DNA from: Phallus indusiatus
Lineage: Eukaryota; Basidiomycota; Agaricomycetes; Phallales; Phallaceae
DNA: 64,000 bases
Assembly: GCA_027605045.1 (NCBI GenBank)
Contig: JAQFWX010000006.1
Span: 1,488,001 to 1,552,000, forward strand
Direction of reading: 5' to 3'
The notes below the pieces were generated by a model. That model did not search any database and was not told the origin of the DNA. It worked only from the letters and a program-made list of their open reading frames with translations. Below, one piece after another: positions 11,384-24,215 of this stretch; position 1 is the first letter of the stretch, and each line of letters begins with the position of its first letter. A program made the translations under genes and the position numbers.

Positions 11384-13858
11384 ATGGACTCTCCTGCAAG
11401 TGATACTCCACGACAATCTCTTCTCGCATTTCTCGGTCGCCCCTCACGACCGCGTACACAAGCACCACCACCACAACATCCCCAATCACAGGCTCAGCCT
11501 TCATCTCAAACCCAAGCACAAGGAAATTCAAACGCAAACGATCAGTCCCAACAATCTCAACAGCAGCACTCTCAGTCTGCTCATTTAGCAGCGGCTCTTT
11601 CGCAATTCCTGCCTCAATCACCCATAATACCATCGAGAAGGCAGACTATTCCCGTTCCACCTGTTACTTCTTCTAATAACAACAACACTTCGGCTGCTCA
11701 ACCTTCTCCTGCATCGCCTGCCATGCAAACCGGCAGTTTCGGGAACATGCTTCGTCGTCGTCGGTCCGCCAATAATGTCGAGCGCAGCGACACGAATAGA
11801 AGAGTTCATGTTCAACCTAACAACAACCCTACCAACACCAACAACAGTACCAGCAATAACAACGCTAGCGCTAATAGTGCGAATGCTAACACCAATAGTG
11901 CTGGCGGTGGCGGTGGTGGGAACATGACGAATGTTACTGGTGGTAATCACGCACCAAATGGAGGCGGAGGCACCGGCCCCACCCACCGCATCCGTTTGGT
12001 CCCCCACTTGGACTCAGTTCGCTCTCTCACTTTCGAGCCAATCTCGCGCGATGTTCGTCAAGGCGATCAGCCTCTTCGTATAGGGCGTTTTACGGATCAT
12101 TCATCAACCCCCGGTCAGGTATCAAACAAGCTTGCTTTCAAAAGCAAAGTTGTTAGTCGGGGTCACGCCGAAGTATGGTTCGATAATGGCTCGGTGCGCC
12201 CTTTTTTCTTTTCTATGCGACTCAAGAAAGTATTGTTTATGAGGATTGTTTGTTTCTTTAATAGTTCTTCATTAAGGACACCAAGTCCTCTTCTGGTACT
12301 TTTCTGAACCACATCAGACTTTCTCCGCCCAACTCCGAATCACGGCCGTTCCCAATAAAAGACGGCGATGTTCTCCAGCTCGGTGTAGATTATCAAGGCG
12401 GTACAGAAGAGATGTACCGATGTGTGAGAATCCGAATCGAGTTGGGCAGGGAATGGCAGACCAGTGTTAATGCTTACAAGTAAAAACCATCTATCCTTGA
12501 ATCTGAAGACACTTTTTACTTATTGTTGTTGTCTTAGTCTGCAAGCTTTCCAACAGCTCAAGAATCTTGCCAATCCAGGTGCAGGAACTCCTCCTCTTCC
12601 TCTCCAAAATGGAGAAGGATCATCATCATCTCGGCCAGGCCCAGGCCAAGGCCGTACAACACCACGTCCAGCCGACCAATCCCAATCAAACCCTCCACCG
12701 CTCAAACCACCCGTCCGCCAATCCTCACGAGCAGTCCGCCCCAAAGCCGCATCAAAACAAGCTATCCAATCCTCCGCTTCCGCTCCTGCTGCAAACAACA
12801 ACAACAGCGGTGGTAGCGGTGGCGGTGCTGTTTCAGACTGCTGTATCTGTCTATCGAGCGTAACGATTTGCCAAGCTCTCTTCATTGCGCCGTGTTCGCA
12901 CGCGTACCACTATAAATGCATTCGCCCGCTTTTGCAGATGCATCATCCTGGGTTCTCGTGTCCTCTTTGTAGGACGTTTGCGGATTTGGAAGCGGATGTT
13001 GAAGGAGGAGAACTCATGTTTGGATTCGGTGGCGTTGGTGTTGGTGTTGGTGGGATAGACGACCAGATGGTTGTTGATGGAGATGAGGGGTATGAGCAAG
13101 ATGATAACGGTGTGGTTGAAGATGGCGAAGGCGAGAACGAAAGTGGTGGTGGTGGTGGTGGTGTGGGTCAGTCAAATCATCAGTCGGGTCAAGCTGGTCA
13201 TCAGTTACAACAACAACAACAGCAGTCACGTCTTTCGCAAACTCCAGAAGCTGGCGCAGAAGTGGACGGCGATGGTGATGCGGGCGCTGAAACGGATACG
13301 ATGCCTGAGATGATGGGTCCGATGGGTATGGGAGGGTTTGCTTCGTCTATTCGATCACCTGTGGAGGGAGGAGAATCCTCAACACGTAGTGCTGCCGCTG
13401 AGAATGGGAATGGGGATGGGGGTGGGCTGATCCACGATCCGACTGTTGATGTCGATCCATCTGTACCCGGGGGTGTACAACAGCAGCATCGTTCTCGTTT
13501 ACCACTGCACGAAGAAGAAGAAGAAGAAGAAGAAGCGGAGGAGGAGGCGCAAGAAGAGAACTATGGTGGTTTCACAGAATTGAATTCGGATCCTAATATA
13601 CGTCCGATGTTTGGGGCGGGCCCACTTTCTGTGAGACTCGATTTTGGGGTTGGCGCGGGTGTGGGTGTAGGGTTGGGATTGGGTCCGCCGTTGATTATTG
13701 AGGATGGGGATGGTACCGGTGCGGGTGCGGGTGCGGGTGCGGGTGAGGATGGTGTAGGTGAATTGGGTACCCTACTACCTGCCGGTTCGAATGCTGCTGG
13801 ATCTGCTAATGGCGGTGGACCTCTCTCCGTTGCCACACTCGTCAACAAGAGACGATAA
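11384..13858 (+). CDS. dma1: FHA-RING E3 ubiquitin ligase, Dma1/Dma2 type
   Basis: E3 ligase of the Dma family, which links a phosphothreonine-binding FHA domain to a RING finger and acts in the mitotic/septation checkpoint and septin control in yeasts. Three exons: 11384-12193, 12265-12479, 12538-13858, giving 781 aa. The FHA domain spans about residues 200-340 and is split by intron 1: RIGRFTDHS, SKVVSRGHAEVWF, then IKDTKSSSGTFLN after the intron. The RING (about residues 440-490) reads CCICLS, PCSHAYHYKCIRP and SCPLCRTFADLE. The N-terminus is rich in Gln, Asn, Ser and Gly; the C-terminus is long, acidic and Gly/Val-rich with runs of Gln and Glu, making it larger than yeast Dma1. The start is ATG 11384; the upstream ATG at 11376 stops at once. 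Single-copy housekeeping gene with no damage seen. Confidence 0.93.
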
Positions 13859-15990
13859 AGACGAATCATGATAACGTGCGGGACAAAACAGTAGATTGAA
13901 ACGCACTTCACCAAAAGTTTTCTTTTTCCTTTCGTCGTTGTCGATATAAACCTTTTGTCATGTCCTATCCTCTTCTCCTCTTCTCATCATTTCTGTGCTT
14001 GTTTGTTATGTATCGTCCGGTGTCTCGCTTTTATTCGTTCCATTTCGTTTCGTATACCAGGATTAGGAGACGGGATCGGATTCATTGACTTCATCGATTA
14101 TTATCCCCCCTTGCTTTGTCGCTCTCCCTTCCAATCATCGTCCATCGTCATCATCGTATACTGTCTTCATCATCATCCACCATTCACCAATGCAGGTTTC
14201 ACGTACAGCAATCCAACCCTCTCCTCTCCTCTGATTCTATCCCTGTCCCCGTCCCTCCCAATGCCGTTTCGTGTCTCCAATATCCCCCAATACCGATGGT
14301 GTCCGACTTTCGTGTCTCGTGTCTTGTGTCACATTATATCACTGTACATCGCCCTTTTATTCCACCTTTTTTTTCCCATCAAGAATGAAACGAAATCTCA
14401 TGGCCCTTTTACAATAGAGGATGTTTTCTCTTCTCTTCTTCTCTTCTCGAGCAAATCTGCAATATATTCTTTGAACAACTCCATATCAAGTCCTGCCTGT
14501 CTCCTCAAAATCGGAATTCGGAAATTCAAATCCGGTTTTCTATTTGCGCGGCCTAACGAAACAAACCAACGAACGTTGTCACATGAACGAATGAACACAA
14601 ATCATCCATTCATCATATGGAGCGCCTTTTCTCCCTCTTCCCCACACTTCCCCACACGAGACGTCTTAAGCGCTTCAGCTTCTTCATGACATTTATCAAC
14701 CCTTTACGGACACAGTCTGTTTTTTTACAAATTTGTGATTCCTTTCCACGAACTCGGATGTCAAAAGTTACCCCCAACCATTAACGATTGTTACCCCCTC
14801 CAGCAGACTCCCGGTCTTCCCAGTTTTTATATTTATTCATCCTGTTCAATATGTTTCCCGTTTTTTTTTTACTTCTTCTTTTCTTGGGGTTTTCTTTTCT
14901 TTTTGGAACAATGTTACTATTTTATATCATCAATTTCTCTTACGATTATGAATGCGCTGTGTTTTCTTTCTCTCTTATACTTTGAACAATGACGAGCGAC
15001 CACTGTATATATTACATTTTGAATACATACAACGAAAGAAGCTTATGTGGCAAGCCCTCAAGCCCTCAACTTTGAACTGATCGACACGGACGTCGCTTAC
15101 ACGCTCAAGCACGAGATGAAAATAATAAAGATCAGTTTTAAAGGCCGAATGGGTTATGAGTAGAAAAGTATAAAAAAAAGCTAGAGGAAGTACAAGGGTA
15201 TTAGCTATGTATTGTTGAAATTCTGGTAGTCTTTTGTTATGTAAATTGCGAGTCGTGACGGCAGCTGGCAGTGGAATTAAATCGTCGCGGACTTGCTGAC
15301 TTAATATTTAACCGGGATGATTTGTGTACAAAATTGAATATAAGAACCCACAGTATCACAGGAAATTTCGAAAGGAAAAAGTGAAAGGTGAAGGTGGAAC
15401 TTGAAACGGAAAAAAAAACGATAATGGGGGATGGTGAATGCGCATATATGTGAGGTGGTCTGAGCTGGCAGCCTCCAAGACATCATGCATTGCTCATGTT
15501 ACTACTTAAAAGTGCTTCAACTATGCATGTGCGTATGTCGCCACTGTGCACATTTCGACATACAACCTTCTATGACCAAACAAAAACAGGGATTCGAATA
15601 CGAAATACGTTGGTCAGCCGGAGGGCATTTGCTCAGGGGAAGCTTGATCAAGATACGAAATAACCAACGTTGCTCGAGTCTGCCAATGTGCATGGTGTAG
15701 ACTGTATTTGAATAATATCATACCATGTCAGTCTAAGTCAGGGTCTCATGATCTCTGACGAAGAATGATTCCTTCCTTATTGTTCACTCCCTTATTACTA
15801 ACGTTCTCAGTTATCCTTTTGTGGCTTATCCTTTCCTCCATTTTTCTCCCTCAAAATCGGTACAAATACCCCACATCCATGCTCAATTATTACATGAGAT
15901 TTCTTGAGTCCCATATCTTTACGTTCGTATCTACGTCGCTCATCATTCTACTTCATTACTCTACCAAGCGTCTTGTCCACACTTGTCAGT
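13859..15990. other. 3' region of dma1-like gene and intergenic sequence
   Basis: Very pyrimidine-rich from about 13920 to 14960. Open frames here (e.g. 13955-14689) are compositional and contain no recognisable domain. Nothing else seen. Confidence 0.5.
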
Positions 15991-16479
15991 ATGTCGACCG
16001 AAGCACGCATCGAAAGCCAAGCTACCCCTTCAGATGCCATACAGTGGAGGAAAGCAATAAGCAGTAACGGCACACCCTTCGAAATTGGAGTCAGAAAGTC
16101 AGACATCGACAAGTGGGATGGAAGCCTCTGCGCCGCTTCCACTACAGAATTGGACAAAATAGCCTCAGACTCCCAACTTAAGGGAGTTCATGAGGTCTCT
16201 GTCCATTGGGAAGTGGGCAGTGATACCTGGAAAGACGTTTCGGATGACTCAAATGTAGCTTCATTGGGCGTTCAACGATATATACTCTACCGCAACAGTA
16301 CTCCCCGCATATTTGAATACACGCTAGAGTTCACCAACACCGCGGGAGGTGTATTTCACTTCCAAGATGAAACCGAAGATATTTACACTGTCACGGCGTG
16401 GCTTCTCCACGACCATTGGGTTAAATACAATTCTGAGAAACCGACAATCATTAGGGTGGCGGTCGGCACCCCGGAATGA
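15991..16479 (+). CDS. hypothetical protein, 162 aa
   Basis: Uninterrupted frame from ATG 15991 to TGA 16477-16479, 162 aa, start chosen as the first ATG of the frame. Coding-like composition with regular beta-strand-like patterns (EVSVHWEVG, VQRYILYRNS, FEYTLEFTN, YTVTAWLLHD), suggesting a small all-beta domain. No signal peptide in this reading, no transmembrane segment, no motif I recognise. The upstream sequence carries hydrophobic codons in frame but no ATG. Neighbours (dma1-like gene and a transposon) give no functional hint. Confidence 0.55.
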   Translation: MSTEARIESQATPSDAIQWRKAISSNGTPFEIGVRKSDIDKWDGSLCAASTTELDKIASDSQLKGVHEVSVHWEVGSDTWKDVSDDSNVASLGVQRYILYRNSTPRIFEYTLEFTNTAGGVFHFQDETEDIYTVTAWLLHDHWVKYNSEKPTIIRVAVGTPE

Positions 16480-16948
16480 CGATTAGGTGTTATTCCACAA
16501 TTACGCTGGTATCGAAGTTCGGTAGTACTCGTTATCGATCGGCTACTTCAATACATGACTTTTGTCCTATGTACTTTACTAGTTCTGTCGTTAGAATGTC
16601 TTTTATGACATTTAATTACAACATTTGTGCTCATCATGTCTGCAAATTGGGCTATGCCGTTATCTTTCTATAATACCTCAAAGCATACTATCCTGCTAGT
16701 GAGACATAGAGTTGATTCTATATAGTCTCAACCCTGCTAACATCACTGATTTGCGGGTATGTTGTGTAAGCGTAAAAGAATCATACAGATGCGATAGACT
16801 TGGAGGAACCAGATGTCAGGGAAATATTAATACGTTAGAAGATTATCACACCTGTTCTGAAAGAGACAAAGATTGAACATCATTGCATAGAAAGGATGTG
16901 AATGGACAACTTTTAAACGCGATTTTTGGACGGCTTGTCTATTACATA
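16480..16948. other. intergenic, no gene seen
   Basis: Short A/T-rich spacer up to the transposon end. Confidence 0.5.
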
Positions 16949-17162
16949 AAGTGACTCAAAAAACTGATCGCGCGCGTGACGATTTTGTGCGCGCATGCAA
17001 ATATCTCACCCAATAAAATTCCTAAATTTCTGAAAATATTAATTTAGATATATTAATATATTATCTACATTATTTACTAATTGATCTAAGAGCAAATGTG
17101 AGCCGTGTCAAAAATATTTGTGTTTTATGGACAAGACTCCGTGCGATCAGTTTCTGAACTGA
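16949..17162. repeat. left terminal inverted repeat
   Basis: Reverse complement of 18312-18525 with few mismatches; contains an A/T-rich centre and a GCGCGCG tract near the tip. Confidence 0.85.
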
Positions 17163-18311
17163 CCTTAAAATCACATAAAAACATAGTTTTCAACACACTG
17201 TTGATTAGGAACTGACCCTCAAATTTTAAATTTATCATTATTAACATCATTAGTACGGGTATAGTACAGATTATGACAAGAATCATGTTATTTATTATTG
17301 CCCTGTCGGAATTTCTCTAAGGCCATGTACTGGTCTGTCTTTTGCATTTACACAGGCTTTTACTTCATAGTAACGAGCTTGAATACATTTCTTTGAGTTA
17401 TTGATAATACTTTTGAGAGATTGAATGAGCAAATAACTCGTTTCATTGTCATTTCATGGCAATTCATTCATGTCATCCTCCTTATATGCAAGCCACATAT
17501 TCAACAAATCCTCCATTTAAACGCCTAGACTCTGATAATGTGATACGATACTCATTAAACAATCTCTTAATATTATATGTATTCTATTAATTCATGAATA
17601 TTCCATAATTTCTCTCTGTAATACATTGGAGAGACCAATTTATCCTGGTGGCTTTCCAAGGAAATCACCATAGTACTCCCATGCATAGAAATGTCTATCA
17701 GGGATAAAAAGTAAAGTTCTGAAGGGTAATCTATACCAATTTAATGTACTCACACAGCCATATCACCCCTACTTATCATTGCGCTTATGCTGTGTATTTT
17801 CAGTTTATCTCTGCTCAGGGCTGAGCTGGCACATAGGTCAAAATACAATTTCTACACCGGTTAAAAAGGGATTTGCATATTATACATTTTTACATGTGAC
17901 ATAAATTATAACTGAATCTTCTCATACAATTTCTAGGCCAAAATATGACTGGCAGGAGTTTGTACTATACTGTTCAAAACTTGCCTTTTGACCGGGGAGC
18001 CGGTATGAAACTATCAAAATAATCTGATTAATATGACCTGAAAATTTTTCCTCAGTGTTATTTGACATTATAAATAATTATTCAATCCTGACATACGCTC
18101 ATCTATCTCGAATAAATACTATGGGATAACCATGTCCTCCTCTGGAGCTGACTCCTTAAGAACAGGCTATGGAGAGTCTCACCACAAAGTATATATCAGC
18201 GGATTCAATAAATTCAAGTTCAAATAATATAATTGAATAGATTTTATCTATATCAGCATTTTAAAACTGTAAGATTGAGCCCTCAGGGTGCCAAATATGG
18301 AATCTGAGGCA

Positions 18312-18525
18312 TCAGCTCAAAAACTGATCACACGAAGTCTTGTTCAAAAAACACAAATATTTCTGCCGCGGTTCACATTTGCTCTTAGGTCAATTAGTAA
18401 ATAATGTAGATAATATATTAATATATCTAAATTAATATTTTCAGAAATTTAGGGATTTTATTGGATGAGATATTTGCATGCGCGCACAAAATCGTCACGC
18501 GCGCGATCAGTTTTTTGAGTCACTT
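18312..18525. repeat. right terminal inverted repeat
   Basis: Partner of 16949-17162; ends in AGTCACTT followed by TA. Confidence 0.85.
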
Positions 18526-18962
18526 TATCGACTTTGATTTGAATAATTAGAGAAGCAGTAGAAACCGGGGGGTGTGGCAGTGCATCGGGTACAGACGTCG
18601 GAAGGGCACTTGAGATGACACAGTGAATAGCAGCGTCACGGATTCAAGCTTCACCAATCGAACCATGTCATTAATGTTACATGTAGTCGCATCGCGACAT
18701 TATGTAAATGAACCAAGCAAGAAGGAAGAGCTACCGTTACATTTTATGATGTGGAAATCTTTGCAACATCATGAACATGCATTTATTATTAGTACTAGTC
18801 CTGTCCTTGAACTTGAATTCCCGTCCTTTCACAATTAAATCGCAATAACCGTCCAATACACTCGTGGACCAAACCCCATATATACCTTCTGTTATTTGCG
18901 AGGTTCTCTACTCTCGCTTTTGCATCCCATTAACAACTGCCGCGCTGAAATTCCGTCATTCC
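18526..18962. other. promoter-side spacer of the F-box gene
   Basis: No gene seen between the transposon and the F-box start at 18963. Confidence 0.4.
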
Positions 18963-20713
18963 ATGTCGAACTCATTTCTCATGCATCGAATCTTCGATCA
19001 TCGTGACTATCTGGACATGATTTTCTGTCACCTATCACAAAACGATTTGACGATTACCATTCGTGTTAATCGGGCCTGGTTCGAGGCTTCTGTGGTTTCC
19101 TTATGGAAAGTAGTGGATCTCCGAGTGGCACTCAGACTCCTGAGATCACCCGATCAAATGAACGAAAAAATAGTTGTGAGCTACGGATTCCGAAATAATA
19201 CTTCAGTTCATCTAATTTACGAAAGAAGTTCCCAGATTTTACTTCATTAGACAATTGGAGACGATTCATGGTATACGCTCAACATGTTCGCATTCTACGT
19301 GCTTCTGGTTCTGATTCCCTCGCTCTTATCAATGCTATACTTTCGATTCCACATTCATTGAGGAATGATCTCAAATATTTCTTCCCAAACTGCTGGCATT
19401 TCACTTGGTTCACAACCCTCGTACAGGCTGACGCGGCGAGGCTTGGGGTTTTACTGTCGCCCAGTGTTCGTCACGTTAGGCTTACTGGAAGAGTACAATC
19501 TGATTGGTTTGAGACATTATGTCGGCAAATGTCTAATAATCTGACAAGTCTTCGGGCCTTTCATGTTGAATACGAAAATCATGTTACACTGGCACCATTA
19601 CAATGTTGTGGTCCCTTCCTGAAATGCTTGGCGAAGTTCTCACCTACCTTGATATCGGTTTGGATCCCTGAAGAGCTATTTATCAATAAGACTCTCAACA
19701 AGCTTCTCGAATGCAACTTACACAGCTTGGTGGTTTCTCAATACACATTATTCGGAATAGTTGAGCCTGAAGAGCAGATGTTGCACGGCGCGGAAGAGGA
19801 GTATGCTGATTCTGAAACCCCGGAGTGGTTTTCGTCTATGAAGAATCTGATACTTGGTCGATCGACTCCCCACGCTCTTGTTTTCGATCTCTTAGGGTGT
19901 ATTTCTCTCCCCAGTCTTACGAGTTTTTCTTGGGAGTTCAATACCGGCACGTTTGACTTCGACACCCTAACCACAAAGCTTTCCATGGTTGCGCCGAACC
20001 TTAGGGAATTCACCTTTGGAGTACCATACCCCACGGGGAGCACAATGCCAATCTCCTGGATCTCAGTAAAGCGGCTTTTAAATTGCTTGAAGCTAACTAG
20101 TCTGAGAATACTCTGCGGTCGGGTTAACATGACTATCGACAATCTGTTAGAACTTCTCAAAAGTCGACAAGAACCATTTGTCTGGGATGAGCTTGAAATA
20201 AAAAGCTTGAAGCCGCTAAATTTTCAGGATGCTTTGTTATCTGTCGCCAAATTTTCCCCGGGAATTCGTTCACTGACTCTCTGTGTTCATGACGAGGATT
20301 CTGCAAATCTATTCAATCAAATACCCAACTTATCTTCTGGACTGATACCCCGCCACGCGAGGAAGAATAGTATATGTGCTCAAATGAACTTAAAAAACCA
20401 GCTTGGGGAATCAGGATTTTTCTTGCCTTGTCTGTCCGCCCTCAAATTTTATCGAAGCAGTTTTACCACAAAGTCGATCGGGGGTGTTGCTTTTCTTGTT
20501 TTAGCCATTTCTGAGCCGATGAAACTGGACACATTTATTATAGATGATATTACCATGCATCGCCGCGTCCGATCTCGAATGAGGAAGTACTATCAGGCAA
20601 GCATTAGACATTTGACAGCCGGCTCTATGCCATCTCATTCTACGGGAAGAGATATGTACCAATGGCTGGATGAATTAGATGGAAACACTAGTCTTTTTGA
20701 AACATTGTTTTAG
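18963..20713 (+). CDS. F-box protein, 565 aa
   Basis: Probable substrate receptor of an SCF ubiquitin ligase. Two exons: 18963-19175 and 19229-20713, with a 53-base intron. The F-box is at the N-terminus: HRDYLDMIFCHLSQNDL, then VNRAWFEASVVSLWK, the usual agaricomycete pattern that binds Skp1. The rest is an irregular leucine-rich-like region (WRRFMVYAQHVRILR, LPCLSALKFYRS). It belongs to a different subfamily from the minus-strand F-box genes downstream, which start LP(Y/C)D/E and carry SHVCRSWR. Start chosen at the ATG preceding SNSFLMHRIF. No damage seen. It converges on the F-box gene ending at 21244. Confidence 0.82.
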
Positions 20714-21243
20714 TTAATACAAAATTATGCATTCCAAGTTATGGTTACAGTATATGCATTCAGTCTGAGTCACCTATGTCATTACCATTTCGTTAAATTA
20801 CCATCCCTTATGGCTGTTTATCTTTATATGTATAATAGTTTTCCTTGTCGTCAATGCATACATAATTACCCTATTGATTGTGTCAAGGACTAGTCGTCCA
20901 TCCAATACTACTTCGTGACGATGAGCTTAGTAAACCGTCTGGTCAATTGAGTATATTATATTGTTGATTGTGTAGTCATTACATCAAAATTATGCTAGAA
21001 ACTGGAGCATGCGACATAAGCAATGTACAGCGTTAGCAACACAAAACATTGCACTACTGGTGCCTATTAAGGATTAAACAATACGTATCTATGCAGCCCG
21101 GGCGAGGAAAATAAGTTATAGCAAAAGAATTAAAAAGGGGGATAACCCAAATCAAAGGGCTGGACAAATCATCATACGGTGAGATATACTATTTACACGA
21201 CATGGAGCGGGAAAGTAGATAGTCGAACTCTAGTAGCTCAATA
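20714..21243. other. convergent intergenic spacer
   Basis: Shared 3' region of two F-box genes; no gene seen. Confidence 0.5.
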
Positions 21244-22867
21244 TTAATCTTCTTCGGCCGTTTCTGTGTTCGCGAGCAAGCGAACGCGTATCGGGAGTGG
21301 ATTACCTTCCACTTGACGTGAAGAAGAAAACGCTGAAAGCAATCGTGCATGATCTGCATCAAGCGGATCGCGGAGTTCTATAGTTACTTCGCGTAACAGA
21401 GGACAAGGCAATACGGGCCCGGGTGGAGTCAACCTTGATGGACTATGATTATACTCCTGGTCCATTTCCGGATCCGCCGCTCTCGTAGTCGTATTATATA
21501 GGATTTCTAAAGATAACTTTTGCAAATCTGGAAATAATGCAGACAGGCACAAGAGACGTATTTCATCTGGACCACTAACACGAATCGGAAGACCAGTATT
21601 CGGTCTGATAATCAAAGATTTCAGACTTGACATCAAAGTGAAGAGTACTGAAAGTGAATCAGAATAAACAGCTAATTCTCCAACATCAAGTTCCATATGA
21701 GTGATACGAGAAGACGATTCAAAAGCTTGTATAGCCAAATCCCAAATATACTTCAGATGATGAATGTTTCTAGGGATATATAACGTAAATTGATTATGGC
21801 CTGGTCGTTCTTGAAAAGTCAGCCTTGTGGCGGTGCGCAAGACATGGACATGAAGGGACGTAAAGTGCGCTCGAGATAGAAATCGAGATACGGAGGGCAA
21901 CTGCCAACATTTGAGACCAGAGTTATGCAGAGAAGTGAGCTGCCACTGAATATCCAGAGGTATAACCACGTGTTTAAAAAAGTGGTCTATCAATGAGCCC
22001 GTAGAATCCGCATTCAGCACGAGCTTCTGAAGGGATAGCAAATCGACCTTCCGGTCGGAAAAGCGTTCGAGATATGCCAAAACGCTAACCCACTCGACAG
22101 AAAGGAGCAGGAGTTTAAGGCCAGGTGATAGTGCTTAGAAGATCGAGGAAACGACTAAAGTTCAAGTTGAAAAGTAAAGTGAGACGCATCTCCGAAAGAT
22201 TATGGAACAAAGGACAGTCTAGTTCCATGAGGTTGCGGGAGAGTCGATGATGCATTCGCTTAAGCCTGGGTGCATCCCCCGAAAACAGTTTCTTGATAAC
22301 CGCGTAGTCGGGAGTGGAGTCTGGTACATTGTCCAGGTAATCGTACCAATCGAGATAATTGTACCAGAAAGAAAGCGTTTGCAGCTTCGGCGCGGGTCGT
22401 TGAAGATATGAGACTGCCAGCTGAGCCAATACTAATTCAGAATCCGAGGGAGGAGGGAGGGGGCCTTGCTCCCAAACGTTGACCTGCACGCGCAAAAACT
22501 TGAATCGATGGATATGCTGGAAGATGGCCGTAAGCACGCTCTCCGACTCGTCGTAATTCCACTCGTCACGTTTTTCGGCGGAGAGGAACACATTCAATAA
22601 AGAAGAATCCGACCGACGAAGTAGCTCCACTATCCATTCTGGATTCATGTCTGGAAACACAATACAAGTCCACATCGTAGCATCTGAAAGGAGAGCACGT
22701 CTCCACGAACGACAGACATGCGATGCGATTATGGGAGGCGCAAGGACTTCAACGTCGAATTTGGCTTCTTCGGATAGCTCCAGTGCAAACACATAGGTAT
22801 AGAGCATGATTTCTCGAAAAACATCGTGAGGAAAACGTTCGAAGAAAGGTATTATTCTGCTGGACAT
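21244..22867 (-). pseudogene. F-box gene with a single frameshift
   Basis: Intronless F-box gene of the SHVCRSWR subfamily. ATG 22867; the F-box (FPHDVFREIMLYTYVF ... IIASHVCRSWRRALLSD) is intact and the frame runs to about 22124. There one extra base shifts the reading into a stop at 22115. The second half continues without stops in the adjacent frame (SPGLKLLLLSVEWV, AYLERFSDRK) to the end at 21244. No GT-AG intron can explain the shift. Either a very young pseudogene or a sequencing/assembly error. Confidence 0.75.
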
Positions 22868-23136
22868 TTTTTTGTGGACTGTATGGTTGTCAGGAAAATT
22901 TTAGTTGATCAATTTGTCAGCAGGTCAAAGGCGCTATGTAGCGCCCACTCGCTAGTACTTAGATCTTGGGGTCACCTAGATCTTTATTAGAATTACTAGA
23001 GGCGTCTGTCACGCCAGCACCCTTGCATGAAGCCACGAAGCTAGGGATTGGCACGTATATAACCTTTTTTTTTTCTTTCTGTTCAATGTACATATAAAAT
23101 CAATTCGGACAAATCTATCATATCCCAACATCATGG

Positions 23137-24215
23137 TCAACCAGTCCTAGCCTTTTTTGCCCACGCCCTTTCACTTTCAGGTGTAATGGGTCCATCATCC
23201 AACAAATTCCTTTTGCTAGGGGAAGGGACGCCCGTCGCCGATTTTTTGATCACAGAGACTTGAGAAACGTCGGCGGTAATGGTACTTTTCCTTTTCGAAA
23301 TAACGGCTGATGAGAGTAAAGTGTACACGTACCACACGTACCAAGGCATTCCAGAGAACGTCCGGTACTTTATCAGGGTCAACCTTGTCACCACTTTCGT
23401 AAACGCGAAAACCATTGATCGCGTATTCAAAAGAAATCTTTTCGTAAGCTTCCTTTTGTTTCTTACTCAAGGTTTACTTCGCCAGGTCGACATTTGTGTC
23501 AGGATCAATATCTGGAGCAGAAGATTGCCAGGATTCGAAGTCGGTTACGGAGGATCGTTTGTATTCTTTCAGCTTAGATATAGGACGTTCAGAGATTAAA
23601 CATCAGTTTATGTGTAATTCACTCACCCTTAAGGAAAAGCAACGAGAAGAAAATAAAACACCGCCCACTTTACCGTCACGGTCGTAATTGAACAAATTTC
23701 GACAGGCAGCACCCTTGGTTTGCAATTTATCGAATTTCTTCAGTAAATGAATCGCATTATCGTAAATAGCACGCAAAGAAGCGACATCCGGAGGACCACC
23801 CACAAAACGGTATTTCGCGTTTTATAGATCGTAAGTCCCAAGATAATTTCCGCAAGGCCTACAAAGAAACTGGGGCCATTTATTATTCAAAGGCTAATCT
23901 TCCGAGTACTTCTCGAGGATAATTTGGAAGGGTGCGACGAGGTCTATCTGAATTCCGTCTCCATTGAAGAGTTGTTTACCACCGTTGCGCAATGCCACCC
24001 ACTTGAATGTAGTGGACACGTCGGGAGCCTCGACGAAGCCTGGAAATCTTTTCATTTCGGCTAATAATTTAGCATCGCACCCTTCAGTATCGTCCAAGGT
24101 CTCTTCAGAGGAGCGAACTTGAAAATGTGAATGTGAATGTGCACAACGTGTTAATACAATCGCTGTTTTACCTCCTTTCTTGTTTGAATTGACCAATTCT
24201 TGGGCAGTAGCTAGT
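23137..24215 (-). pseudogene. remnant of an unknown multi-exon gene
   Basis: Several coding-like pieces on the minus strand in changing frames: KLLAEMKRFPGFVEAP with FKWVALRNGG (about 24125-23894); GGPPDVASLRAIYDNA (about 23805-23660); LKEYKRSSVTDFESWQ; SKKQKEAYEKISFEYAIN (about 23470); and a Lys/Arg-rich end (TPESERAWAKKAR) at 23137. Between some pieces GT-AG introns are possible, but stops remain and the 5' end is missing where the helicase fragment begins. I do not recognise the family. Confidence 0.45.

Larger units (their letters stand above)
16949..18525. mobile_element. non-autonomous DNA transposon, Tc1/mariner-like ends
   Basis: A 1577-bp element bounded by long terminal inverted repeats (16949-17162 and 18312-18525, about 214 bp each and highly similar) and flanked by TA on both sides, as expected for Tc1/mariner insertion. 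The tips read AAGTGACTCAAAAAACTGA, resembling Tc1-type ends. The 1.15-kb interior has no open frame of note, so it depends on a transposase from elsewhere. Each TIR is itself bounded by inverted copies of an AAACTGATCGC-like motif. Element class is inferred from the ends only. Confidence 0.8.

Noticed and set aside
11618..12007. Open frame antisense to dma1 exon 1
   Set aside because: Shadow of the Asn/Ser/Gly-rich coding strand; no independent support. The same holds for antisense frames at 12520-13229 and 13561-13914.
13955..14689. 244-codon open frame after the dma1-like gene
   Set aside because: Sequence is C/T-rich on one strand, giving Ser/Pro/Leu-rich readings in two frames; no ATG context, domain or intron pattern.
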